Below are positions 33,943 to 44,989 of a stretch of DNA of 64,000 nt, in pieces. The notes under the pieces were generated by a model. It had not been told where the DNA came from. It was given only the letters and a program-made list of their open reading frames with translations, and did no database searches. The DNA is taken from NCBI GenBank assembly GCA_026686845.1, contig JAIVEN010000004.1:22476827-22540826 (forward strand), written 5' to 3'. Within the stretch, counting starts at the first letter, position 1, and the number at the start of each line of letters is the position of its first letter. Made by a program: the position numbers and the translations under genes. The DNA is from Adenanthera pavonina (Eukaryota > Streptophyta > Magnoliopsida > Fabales > Fabaceae).

Positions 33943-34218
33943 TGAAACAAACCCGTTGTAACATGCCCTTCCTCTGTAACCTCTCCATTCATTCTCCTAT
34001 AACTCCGTAACTCCCTTCTCCCATTATTCACTTCATGTAACTTCCTCCTTGTAACTCCATAACCCCCAATTGGCTTTAATTCTTGCTGGAAATTCAAGAC
34101 AAAAATGGCCTTTAGAAACTAGTATAAATAGGCCTCATTCCATAAGATGAGAAAGCAATTTAAAATCAACTTTCATTCAAAAATTGAGAGCTTTTCTCTT
34201 TCTTTTAGTTTTGCTCCA
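33943..34218 (+). repeat. 5' LTR of the gypsy element
   Basis: Starts TGAAACAAACCCG and ends TTTTGCTCCA. TATAAATAG near 34124 is a likely TATA element about 95 bases before the LTR end. Confidence 0.85.
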
Positions 34219-34222
34219 GATT

Positions 34223-34234
34223 TGGTATCAGAGC
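34223..34234 (+). promoter_or_regulatory. Primer-binding site (tRNA-iMet)
   Basis: TGGTATCAGAGC, complementary to the 3' end of initiator methionine tRNA, four bases after the 5' LTR. It primes minus-strand DNA synthesis in plant LTR elements. Confidence 0.9.
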
Positions 34235-34967
34235 AAGTGAGAGAATGTCCACGAGCTAAGCAAAGTGAGACAGCCGCCAGAAATAGGCCTGAAAGTGAGC
34301 AACCACCATCGTCGTCACTGTCAAAATTTGTTTCAGGTCATTTTTCAACCAAAATGATGTCGTCGTTGAACTCAAGAGGTCGAAAACCCAGGAAAAGAGT
34401 CACCCACCACTGGAAAAAGCCACCACGTGCCTCACTAGAGTTACACGTGCAGTCTAAGCTATAGCCACATGCCTACTGAAGGTTGAAGATGATGATGTCA
34501 TCAGCCACGTAAACTTGATCGGTCCTGTCAGTGACAGGTCATCCTGCCATGTGTCCGAAGTTCGCCACATTAGCAACACCATGCAACCATTTGTGTCAAC
34601 AACCACACAAGCACTAACCTGTCCAGTCAGTGACAGCTTAGCCACCCAATGTTTGCCATGTGTCACGACTGCCACGTCACCCAACCCAGTCAGTCAAACT
34701 TTGCATATTTACAGTTTGACCCATAAACTTTTCCATATTTACTTTTTTACCCCTATACTTTCCATATTTATATTTTCAACCCTATACTTTTCATAAATTA
34801 CATTTTCCCTTAAACTATTAGAAATTACATTTTGACCCCTAAACTTCCAAAAATTGCACTTTACCCCTCACCTTTTTGAAATTGTAACTTTACCCCCATA
34901 TTTTTTAAACTTTCACTTTCACCCCTTAGCTTTCTAAAAGTTGCAGTTAGGCCCATAACTTCTCAAA
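34235..34967 (+). other. Gypsy untranslated leader with degenerate tandem repeats
   Basis: It contains two CAGTCAGTGACAG-type repeats near 34525 and 34622. At 34700-34960 there are about eight or nine degenerate copies of a roughly 30-bp motif resembling AAATTGCACTTTACCCCTAAACTTTC. A 105-codon open frame at 34147-34464 overlaps the LTR and has no gag similarity. Confidence 0.6.
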
Positions 34968-35870
34968 ATGCCTCCAAGACGCAGACCTGCACATGAAGTT
35001 GAGATTGAAGAGTTGAGAAATCAAGTTTAACTGCTACAGGAGCTTGTAAATGTCCAACGAATGCAATTGGAGGAAAAAAGATGGAAGAGAGAAGACGACT
35101 CGAATAGTAGCGACACACCATCAGTTGGCAACCACCATCCTCAGAGACTAGCAATCCGCTACAATGATATCAAAGTGCAGATCCTTGAATTTGAAGGAAA
35201 GTTGCAGCCAGATGAGTTCGTTGATGGGCTATAAACTATCGAGTGAGTCTTTGATTATAAAGAGGTGCTAGAAGATCAGAAAGTGAAGATTGTCACCATC
35301 AAACTTAAGAAGCATGCCTTCATTTAGTGGGAAAACCTTAAGAAGAGGCGTGAACAAGAAGGAAAAAGTAAGATTCGAACGTGGGACAAGATGCGACGTG
35401 AGCTCTCGTGTAAGTTCTTACCTAAACACTATTATCAAGATAATTTTACTTAGTTACAAAATCTATGCCAAAAGTCTTTGTCTGTGGAAGAATATACTAA
35501 GAAATTTGAGAAGCTCATGATGAAGTGTGATATTCAAGAAAAGGAAGAGCAGACAATAGCTCGATATATTGGAGGGTTGAACACCAACATCGCCCATCCA
35601 GTCCAACTTCAACAGTATTGGACTTTAGACGACATAATCCATCTAGCTATACGTGTTGAGAAGCAGATTCCATGAAGGTCCTCATTTCAACCTTCTTCCT
35701 CCAGAAGTTTTCCTAATGCCCGCAACACACAATTCCAGCAGCCTAATTCCTTGAGCAAGCCTCCACTAAAAGTCACCAAGGAGTTTGGCTCGCAAGCACC
35801 AAATGCTTTAAATGCCAAGAGTTTGGGCACATCGCCGCAGACAGTCCCAACCGTAGGGTTGTCACCATTA
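34968..35870 (+). pseudogene. Gypsy gag (capsid and zinc knuckle), disrupted
   Basis: The ATG at 34968 gives MPPRRRPAHEVEIEEL. Later come FEGKLQPDEFVDGL, VKIVTIKLKKHAF, SVEEYTKKFEKLMMKCDI and TIARYIGGLNTNIAHPVQLQ, which is the retrotransposon gag domain of plant gypsy elements. Stops interrupt it at several points (for example after LRNQV). The nucleocapsid knuckle at about 35804-35850 reads CFKCQEFGHIAADS, so the last Cys of CX2CX4HX4C is Ser. Confidence 0.85.
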
Positions 35871-36029
35871 TTGAAGAACAAGCTTATGAAGTGCCTGAAA
35901 AAGTATAGGAAGAAGAGCTCGTGTTTGATAAACCAGTGCATGATGAAGAGTTTATTACTACAAATCAAGGAGAATCATTAGTGATTAGATAGGGTTTGCA
36001 CACAGCACCCACAAAAGAGGAGCCCTGGC

Positions 36030-36370
36030 TACATCACAACATCTTTCATACCCATTGCATGACTCAAGGGAAAGTTTGTGATGTCATCATTGATAATGAA
36101 AACTGTGAGAATATAGTTTCAAACTGCATGGTAGAAAAACTAAAGCTACCAACTCAGGATCACCCACATCCATACAAGTTACAGTGGCTCAACAAGGGAA
36201 GTAAGGTAAAAGTTACTAAGCATTGCCTTGTTTCTTTTTCAATTGGCAGGAAATAATAGGATGAAACTTGGTGTGATATTGCACCTATAGATGCTTGCCA
36301 TCTACTTATTGGAAGACCATGGCAATATGATTGTTGTGCTATGTATGATGGATATGCAAATACCTATTCT
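36030..36370 (+). pseudogene. Gypsy aspartic protease, disrupted
   Basis: GKVCDVIIDNENCENIVSN, with the active-site region reading IDNEN where DGG or DSG-type residues are expected, then KLQWLNKGSKVKVTK and CHLLIGRPWQYD. An in-frame stop lies near 36256. Confidence 0.75.
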
Positions 36371-36659
36371 TTTATGAAGGAGGGGGTAAAGATCAAGTTA
36401 GCCCCACTGCTGCCTAGTGAATACAGCAAAAAGAAGTCCATGTCGCCAGTGTCCTTAGTTGCCAAACAGTTGCTCAAAGTAACGAAAGCAGAATCCAGGC
36501 CATGGGATTCATTCTATTGTTTGAAGAAAATGATGGATCCATTATTCCTTCCAGAGCTGAACAGCTGCTAGCTGAGTTTATAGATGTGATCCCAGATGAG
36601 ATTCCTCTAGGATTGCTGCCCATACAAGACATCTAACATGCAATGGACTTTGTTCCAAG

Positions 36660-37300
36660 AACAGTAATTCCTTCCTAACAAGCCTACTTATAGAATGAAC
36701 TCACAAGAGCATGCTGAGGTTCACTAGCAAGTTGAAGAGTTACTGAAGAAATGATTGATTCATGAGAGTGTCAGTCCCTGTGTTGTACTTGTTTTTCTAG
36801 TGCCTAAGAAGGATAGGAGTTAGAGAATGTGTGTTGACTGTCGAGCAGTAAACAAGATCACTATCAAGTATTGGTTCCCGATACCCTGACTTGATGACAT
36901 GTTAGACCAGTTACATGGTGCTGCTGTCTTTTCTAAGATTGACTTTCATAGTGGATACCATTAAATTTGAATTTGACCGGAAGATGAGTGGAAGACTGCC
37001 TTCAAAACAAGAGATGGACTTTATAAGTGGACTGTGATGCCTTTTGGTTTGTCCAATGCTCCTGGCACATTCATGTGTTTAATGAATCAGGTACTTCGAC
37101 CCTTCATCTGCAAGTTTGTTGTTGTTTATTTAAACGACATTCTTATTTATAGTAAGAATCAAAGAGGAATACTTAGAGCACCTACGGCAAGCTCTGCAAG
37201 AACAAAAACTTTATGCCAATTTGAAGAAGTGTACCTTCTTGACTGATGAAGTTGTTTTCTTAGGCTAGATTATCACTGCAGTAGGTGTTCGAGTCGAACA
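36660..37300 (+). pseudogene. Gypsy reverse transcriptase, disrupted
   Basis: CVDCRAVNKITIKYWFPIP (about 36827), AVFSKIDFHSGY, WKTAFKTRDGLYKW, VMPFGLSNAPGTFM and VVYLNDILIYSKN. The catalytic box at 37127-37138 is YLND instead of YxDD, so one metal-binding Asp is lost. Several stops occur between 36870 and 36980. Confidence 0.85.
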
Positions 37301-37419
37301 CAGCAAAGTTGAGGCCATTAACAGTTGGCCAACCCCGAGATCTGTCTAAGAGTCTGAAGTTTCCACAGATTAGCTTCTTTCTATAGGAGGTTCATCTAAA
37401 ATTTTGGCTACATTATTGT

Positions 37420-37762
37420 ACCACTCACAGATTGTATCAAAGGAGATAAATTTTAGTGGATAGAACAAGCCCAGAAAAGCTTTGAAGAGTTAAAGAAGCG
37501 ATTGATTGAAATGCTTGTATTGGCCCTTCCTAATTTTGATCAAGTGTTTAAAGTTAGTTGTGATGCTCCAACACTGGAAGTGGTGCCGTCCTAAGCCAAG
37601 AAGGACATCCTATAGCCTTTTTCAGTGAGAAACTCAATGACGCCAAGCTTAAATATTCTACTTATGATAAGGAGTTATATGCCATTATACAAGCTTTGCA
37701 ACACTTGAGTCACTATTTGCTGAGTAAGGAATTCATCCTATACTCTAACCATGAGGCCCTCA
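37420..37762 (+). pseudogene. Gypsy RNase H, first part, cut by a solo LTR
   Basis: SCDAPTLEVVPS-like start, then FFSEKLNDAKLKYSTYDKEL, ALQHLSHYLLSKEFILYS and the NHEAL motif. The frame stops at the CCTCA target site and resumes at 40453 in the same frame with HLNSQKINHKHATW. Confidence 0.8.
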
Positions 37763-40452
37763 TGTAACATCCCAATAAAGCTAAAATATCTAGAAATGTA
37801 AAGGGGTTTTGTAAAAACGGACAGACACCATTTTGCATGAAAAGGGGCAAGAGGTCATTTTTCCCGGTTGAATAAAAAAATGAAAAAATTATATTTTTGC
37901 CCTCAAGAAATTATGAAAAGGACATCCACATCCAAAAAGTTTTAAAATTTATGTGGAGAAAGAAATAGAAAAGTCTTGGCGAAAATTACACATAATGACC
38001 CGAAAGTTCTAGAAATTATAATTTAACCTCGGGTAAGGGTTAATTTTGTAAATATATAAAATTAATGTAAAAAACAAGCCCTCAATGAGAGAATTCCAAT
38101 GGTATATGGCACTGAGGGTTAATGTTCAAGAATAAAGAAATAATCAGTGCTGAGTGTCTAAAAGTAACAGTAAACTGATAAAGTAAACCGTGGGCTCTAC
38201 CGATAGTTAAAAAGAAATCGGATCAGGATATGGGTTATACACAGATACCATTTGGGACACGATAATTATGAAAATATAAAAATAAAATTAGAATAGTCCT
38301 GTATCCCAAAAATGCTAAATTAGTATAAAGACGGTTTTATCGGTACGGTTAAAAAGTATCTAGATTGAGGTATATCTGGATCAGGAAAATTAAGCAATTT
38401 TTGGACACTTCTCTCTCTCCTATGTGTGACTTTTGCTGCAGCCATATGAGTCAAGTAATATTATATTATATTTTGTAATACTTCTTGAAGAAGTATGTGG
38501 AAAAGTAACCATGATTAGCCAAAAAGTTACTTTAATTAATTAAGTTCATTAACCACTCATTTCTACACCATTTCACTAGCTCTTCTGCAGCCACAGACCA
38601 GAAAAGAAAAACGCAAGCAAAGGGAGGAAGAAGGAAGAGAGAAAAGAAGTGAAAACCAAAGGAACTTGAAGCACAAATTGGTAAGCTTGCATACTACTAC
38701 CCTAAGCTTATTATCTATGGCTTTCAAAGCATAATTTATGGTTTAGTTTGCTTCCTTTCTATCTCAGGGTTTCATTCAAACATGATTTAGCAAGGAAATG
38801 AGTTTACAAACCATAAATCATAGGGGAAATGCTAGACTACACATTTAAAGCTTGAATATGCAAGTGGTTTGTTGTATAACAAAATGTAGCAATTTTTCTT
38901 GAATTTTCCTGATTTTGGATGAGTTACTGTTCACACTTAGAGTTGGAATTTCATATTTTTTATGCCAAAAATGAGTTCCTCATTGTGGAAAACCTTAGGA
39001 ACAAGTGATGGTTTCATGAAAAAGCTTAAGATTAAGGAAGTGAAATTTTTAGATTTTTGAAGTTAATTTGGAATGAATAGTAACCAATTTAGAAATGGAA
39101 TTTGGTCATTTTGAGGCCATATTTGGATTCCTCATGAAACATTACATGGAATAGAGGTATAATTCATCATTTTTGAGTTAGAAATGAATTTTTGGTGAAT
39201 TTTTGAAGAATTAGGGTTTCATGAACACTTTTTGAAGAAAGTCATGGAACCATTAATTTGAAGTTCTTATGAACTAACCCTTAGTTCAAGTTGATTTATT
39301 TGATATTTGGTGATGCATTAGGGTGTGAGAAAGCTTAAGGAAGTCCTTGAAATGGTTGAATCAAAGAGGAAAGACATAAAGTTTCATGAGGTAGCATAGT
39401 TACTTTTTCTCTCATTATATTGTCTTGCTATATTTTATTGTGAATAATGACTTGCCATATTATTTTTATGATGTTTGAGACTGGTTTTGGCTATTTTTAT
39501 GAAAGGGATAGTACCTGGGATATCCATTTTCTATGCCGTTATGATACCGAAATTTTTATAAACGATATGGTGATTTATGCCTTGAAATGATTATTATAAT
39601 GTTTTGAAGGTTTTATAGCATGCATGATAATGTAAATGTTTGAGATATGACTAGCTACTGGGATTTCCAAAATCTTATCACCCAAATAATAACATGATAG
39701 GTCCAAGTTATGGAAGAAATCTAAGGGAGGCAAAGAGCTAAAGGAAAAGAGGAAGAGAATAATGAATGATATTATTATGCAAGTCTTGATGTTATGTTTT
39801 GGGAATTTGTATAAATTCGTATGAAAGGGGATAAATCCTGTTTGATGCCTTGAATATATTCTTTTAAGTCCTCTATGATATTATACATGAAATTGGAGCT
39901 ATATAATAGAAGATATGGAGTTTTTCTCAAAACTGTTCCAGTAAGAGTCAAATTTTGACCCTTCATAACTTAAGTTAAAGTTATACCCTGTGTAAGGGAA
40001 ATAAATGTATAATAAAAATATGTCAGTAAGTATACATGTAGAGCTTTCAAATGACATAGATTATGCATAGTTTGGAACAGAATAGAAGGAGATATAATTT
40101 TTCAAAGTCGAGGTCAGAAAACTGGAACATAGCAAATTGACCAAATGAACAGTAAATGTCCACGAAATTACTGTATAAATTGGCCCAATGATGTTACTTT
40201 TTTATATTTTTTCCATGTATATCTGAATTTGAGAAAATTTTAGAGACTTGAATCAGCTTAAGATGATTTTTCTAGATTAAGTTATGAATTTTCAAAATTC
40301 ATCGGGTAAAAGAGAAAATGCCAAATGAACAATACCCTGAATTTTGTAAAATTCTGATTTTATTATATTATGATTTTAGTCTCTAAACCATGATGAAAGG
40401 CATCTAAAATGATCTAATATATGGGAAATGGAACCTAACATAAGGTGTTACA
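37763..40452. mobile_element. Solo LTR, 2690 bp, inside the gypsy RNase H region
   Basis: Begins TGTAACATCCC and ends AAGGTGTTACA with a perfect target duplication CCTCA (37758-37762, 40453-40457). It is in the same family and orientation as 10426-13585 and 60965 onward. Shared blocks include GGAGCTATATAATAGAAGATAT near 39895 and CAAATGACATAGAT near 40049. No internal retroelement sequence. Confidence 0.92.
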
Positions 40453-41874
40453 CCTCAAGCATTTAAATTCTCAGAAGATTAACCACAAACATGCTACTTG
40501 GAGTGGGACTTTGCAAGCTTATCCATTCTTGCTTAAGCATAAGGCTGGGACTTTGAACTCAGTAGCATATGCACTTAGCCACCGACATGCTTTGCTAACT
40601 ACCACTCAAGCCAGAGTTGTTGGTTTTGAGACCATCAGGGAGTTGTACAAAGATGATCTTGATTTCCATTAAGCATGGAGTGTTACTGAAGCTAAACCTT
40701 TTTAGCAATATTACATATATGAAGGTTTTTTATTTCGAGAAAAAGTCCTATGCATTCCTCAATGTTCCTTATGAAAGGCAATAATCTGTTAAGCCTACAA
40801 TGGTGGATTAGCATGACGCTTTGGTCGAGATAAAAATGTGGCCTTAATGAAAGAGAATTCCTATTGGCTAAGGCTTGAACAGGATGTAAACAGGCATATA
40901 CAATGATGCAGAACCTATCATTTGGCTAAGTCCAAAAGCCAAAACACAAGATTATACCTACCTCTTCCAGTTCTAGAAGCTCCTTGGGAAGATGTGAGTA
41001 TGGACTTTGTCCTTAGATTGCCTAGGACACTAAGACAGAAAGATTTCATCATGGTTGTTGTAGACAAATTTTCAAAGATGGCTCATTTCAATCCATGCCA
41101 AAAGACCAATGATGCAGTTCAAGTTGCAGATTTATACTTTAAGGAGATTATTCGCTTACATGGCATTCCCAAAACCATCACCTCTGATCATGATACCAAG
41201 TTCCTTAGTCACTTTTGGAGAACGTTATGGAAGAAAATGGGAACTAAACTGTAATTCAGTAGTTCTAACCATCCCCAGATGGATGGACAGACCGAAGCAA
41301 TTAATAGGATTCATGGAAATCTTCTTTGAAGCTATGTTGAGAAGAATTTAAAATAGTGGGATCTTGTATTTACACAGGTTGAGTTTGCTTACAATAACTC
41401 AATTAATCAAGCTAGTAGGAGGTGTCCATTTGAAGTGGTTTATGGTAACCATCCACTTAGCCCATTGGATCTTACTCCTTTGTCTGACAAGAAACATTAT
41501 AATGCTGATGCAGATCAAAGGGCAAAGGAAATCAAAAAGCTACATGCACAAGTTCATGAACAAATTCAGAAGCAGAACTTGAAATATAAGTCTCAGCATG
41601 ATAAGCATCGAAGGAAGCAAACTTTTAATGTGGGAGACTTAGTTTGGATACATCTGAGGAAAGAGCGTTTTCCCAAACAACCAAATGTCAAGCTGTCTCC
41701 TAGAGCTGATAATCCATTCAAAATTGTGCAGAAGATTAATAATAATGCCTACAAAGTTGAGTTACCAGGAGCTTATGGCATCTTTGCCACCTTCAATATT
41801 GCTGACCTATCTCCATATTTTGATGAAAATGCCAAACATAACTCGAGGCCGAGTTTTATCCAACCCAGGGAGGA
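40453..41874 (+). pseudogene. Gypsy RNase H end and integrase, disrupted
   Basis: RNase H end (HKAGTLNSVAYALSHRHALL), then the integrase core. The catalytic triad is visible: Asp in VSMDFVLRLP (41003-41005), Asp in TITSDHDTKF (41186-41188) and Glu in QTEAINR (41294-41296). The C-terminal part has WIHLRKERFPKQPNVKLSPR, PFKIVQKINNNAYKVELPG and FNIADLSPYF. Stops near 40670, 40905, 41252 and 41350 break the frame. CCCAGGGAGGA (41864-41874) just before the 3' LTR is the likely polypurine tract. Confidence 0.87.
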
Positions 41875-42151
41875 TGAAACGGAACCATTGCAACACCCCC
41901 TTCCTTTGTAACCTCTCTATTCATTCTCCTGTAACTCTGTAACTCCCTTCTCCCATTATGCACTTTGTGTAACTTCCTCCTTGTAATTCCATAACCCCCC
42001 AATTGGCTTTAATTCTTGCTAGAAATTTAGGATGGAAATGGCCTTTAGAAATTAGTATAAATAGGCCTTATTCCATGAGATAAGAAAGCAATTCAAAATC
42101 AACTTTCATTCAAAAATTGAGAGCTTTTCTCTTTCTTTTAGTTTTATGCCA
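41875..42151 (+). repeat. 3' LTR of the gypsy element
   Basis: Starts TGAAACGGAACCA and ends TTTTATGCCA. It aligns along its whole length with the 5' LTR. Confidence 0.88.
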
Positions 42152-42560
42152 ATTTGGTATAATCTGGAAGGACTTAGCTTAGTTTGAACCAAAAAAAAAA
42201 CTCATAATTAAAGCCCAAATTCCAATCTGTGCTAGTACCCCAAAGTCAGATGGGGTCTTAAGTGGACCTTCATGACTATACGTCCCAAATTGGCTAAGGT
42301 GTTTACTTTTTTTTTCTTGCAAATATGTATTATATGTATAAACACAAACTGACCAATGATTTTGTAGAGAACAAAGAATCATGAAAACTAATCTCATTCG
42401 ACATTAGCTTCCTCTCATCTACTCCATTATTTTGTTATTGGTTCCAAGCTTCATCTCCTCTCCTTCATTCATTTTTCACTGTGGTTTGTCACTTTATCAT
42501 GGCTTGCCATGGTTCATCCATTGTTGGCTCTACCTCAAAGCTTCCTTCCCAAATTTACTT
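42152..42560. repeat. Right part of tandem unit C
   Basis: After the second ATTTG it continues the unit order: GGAAGGACTTAGCTTAG, AAGTGGACCTTCATGAC, AAATATGTATTATATGTA, CTTCCTCTCATC, GGTTTGTCACTTTATCATGG, TTGTTGGCTCTACC. Similarity to A and B fades after about 42540. Confidence 0.65.
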
Positions 42561-43290
42561 GTTATTCATCTTCCAACCCTATTCAACATCTCATGATTAA
42601 TTTGAATAGTTTAAATGTCAAAAGTGAAAAAAAAATCCAAATACTATTGTCATGCTTCACTTGTCATTGCTTCAACTTTAAAGGTATATTTTGAGCTGTG
42701 CACATTAGTTCCTATTTCTCATCATTTATTTTTGTATATCAGGTTTATTTTGAGATTTGTTATGAAATTTTTTGTTTTGCCCAATCCAGTTTTTTCAATT
42801 TAATATGCATGTGAAGAATATTCATCCATTTGCTTAGATCATTTATTTAACTTTTGTCATTTGTATTCCAATGGGCCATTTTTTTTATGGTGTTTTTCAC
42901 ATATCTAGGCTGATTTGAACTCGGTCCCACCTAGCTTGACCAACTTCATCTCATTTTGTGCTGAGTTGTTCATCGATTAGATTAGATGTCAGGTTCAAAA
43001 ATAAATTATATCACTACAACTAAAAAATCACATATTTAACTCAACAAAATGAATTTCTAGTCAAATTTTAAGTTAAAATTATATCTTCATCATATTTTAG
43101 TAAAATATCAAACTAAATTTTAAAAATTGTCTTACTAAGGTTTATTCTAGTTGTATCATTTAATTATTATAATAAGTTTTGAAATTTAATAAATGGCAAC
43201 TAATCAAGTTGATATTTTGTAATATAAATTGTTTAATTAATTTAAACTATTGATATCAAATGATTAACAACTCATGAAAATGATCTCAAT
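42561..43290. other. AT-rich spacer
   Basis: No gene or element ends recognised. Confidence 0.45.
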
Positions 43291-44820
43291 TAGAACTTTT
43301 ATAATAAGATTCGGGTTGGAGAAGTAAAAAAAGCTCTTAAGAGAATAGATAATGGTAAAGCTATTGGTTCCGATGGTATTCCTATCGAAGTTTAGAAGTG
43401 CTTAGGAGAAAAGGGAGTTTTGTAACTCACTAAGTTATTTAACAAGATTTTAAAGTCCAAGAAAATGCCAGAAGAATGAAGAAAGAACACTCTAGTGCCT
43501 ATATACAAAAACAAGGAGGATATTCATAATTGTACAAATTATCGGGAGATAAAACTCATAAGTCATACTATAAAACTTAGGGAAAGAGTAATTGAGCATA
43601 GACTAAGAAAAGAGTCTCGTATTTCAAAAAATTAATTTGGATTTATACCAGGATGGTCTATAAGAAAGACTATTTATTTATTAAGGGATTTGATTAAAAG
43701 ATATCGGAGTAAAGAGAGAGACATGCACATGATTTTCATTGATTTGGAAAAAGCTTATGATAGAGTACCAAGAGATATGTTGTGGAAAGCAATGGAGAAA
43801 AAATGTGTTCGTGTGGCCTGTATTCGAGGTATAAAGGATATATATAAGGGGACAACAACAAGTGTGAGAACCCCTGGAGGTGTGACAAAGAACTTTCCTA
43901 TAACAATAGGTTTACATCAAGGATCTTCCTTGAGTCCATACCTATTTGATCTAGTTTTGGATGTTCTAACAGAACATATACAGGAAGAAATTCCAAAGTG
44001 TATACTCTTCGCGGATGATATAGTTTTAATTGAAAACTCAAGAGAAGAAGTCAACTCTAAACTTGAGTTATAAAGATACACTTTGGAATCAAAAGGTATC
44101 AGCTTGAGTAGAAGCAAGATAGAATATATGCATTGCAAATTTAATAAGAGGCCAATTAAAAATGATTCAAAGATAAAAATTGGAGAGCAAACCATTCCAG
44201 AAGTGTTAAAGTTTAGATATTTGGGGTTGATTTTACAAAGTGATGGTGAAATTGATAGGAATGTTATATGTAAGACACAAGCTTGGTGGTTAAAGTGGAG
44301 GAAAATATCAAGATTTATTTGTGACCGCAAGATACCTACTAAACTCAAAGGAAAATTTTATGAAACAGCTATAAGGCTAGCAATGCTATATGATAATGAA
44401 TATTGGGCTTTAAAAGGACAACAAGAGCATAAGATAGGAGTAGCAGAGATGAGAATGTTGAGATGGATGTGTGGTCATACAAAATTGGATAAAATATGAA
44501 ATAACTGTATACGAAGGAAAGTTAGAGTAGCACCTATCAAGGAGAAAATTATAAAAAATTGTTTAAGGTGGTTTGGGCATGTATAAAAAAGAAGGCAAGA
44601 GGAGCCAATAAGGAGAATCGATCAAATGGCTTGAAGCCCTATCAAAAGGCATAGAGGAAGACCAAAAAGGACACTAAGGAAAGTTATAAGGAATAATCTT
44701 TTGAGAAATTATTTATCTGAAGAGATGGTGTTTGATAGAGCTCATTGGCGTCATATGATCCATGTAGCCGATCTCACATAGTGGAATAAGGGTAATGTTG
44801 TTATTGAAATTGTTTAATTA
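43290..44820 (+). pseudogene. RTE-clade LINE, 5'-truncated reverse transcriptase and C-terminus
   Basis: Starts within the RT at IRVGEVKKALKRIDNGKAIG, then SDGIPIEV, LVPIYKNKEDIHNCTNYR, FIDLEKAYDRVPRDMLW and LHQGSSLSPYLFDLVLDVL. The intact active-site box FADD is at 44008-44019. The C-terminal RTE region follows (KFRYLGLILQSDG, MRMLRWMCGH, CLRWFGHV, HRGRPKRTL, WRHMIHVADLT). In-frame stops occur at about 43393, 43423, 43478, 43633, 44071, 44498 and 44583. The endonuclease domain is missing, as expected for incomplete reverse transcription. RTE elements copy themselves by target-primed reverse transcription. Confidence 0.88.
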
Positions 44821-44989
44821 ATTGATGAGGTAGAGTTCAAACTCTAACAAAATTTTTTGAATTAAATTTAGAATCATTAATAAAAATTTCTACTACCATT
44901 TATATTTGTATGAAAAATTTTACACTAAAATTGAGCTTTGGTCCTTTAGAGATTGTGTGCTGCGTGTATTTAATAAAATAATTATTGGC
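44821..44989. other. Sequence after the RTE remnant
   Basis: No clear LINE tail or target duplication seen. AT-rich. Confidence 0.3.

Larger units (their letters stand above)
33943..42151 (+). mobile_element. Complete but inactive Ty3/gypsy retrotransposon
   Basis: Two LTRs of 276-277 bp (33943-34218, 41875-42151), a perfect target duplication ATTTG (33938-33942, 42152-42156), a PBS for tRNA-iMet, and gag, protease, reverse transcriptase, RNase H and integrase in Ty3/gypsy order. By hand count the LTRs differ at about 30 positions (roughly 11%), mostly transitions, so the insertion is old. A 2690-bp solo LTR (37763-40452) splits the RNase H region. Many stops, a defective zinc knuckle and a changed RT active site make it non-functional. 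The gag and integrase resemble plant chromoviruses, but I see no chromodomain, so the clade is unsure. Confidence 0.93.

Noticed and set aside
33957..34218. 5' LTR start at TGTAACATGCCC
   Set aside because: The 3' LTR aligns 14 bases further left (TGAAACGGAACCA), and only the start at 33943 gives the ATTTG duplication.
34147..34464. 105-codon plus-strand open frame as gypsy gag
   Set aside because: It overlaps LTR, PBS and leader, and has no gag similarity. The real gag start is at 34968.
43917..44348. 143-codon minus-strand open frame
   Set aside because: Antisense shadow of the RTE reverse transcriptase on the plus strand.
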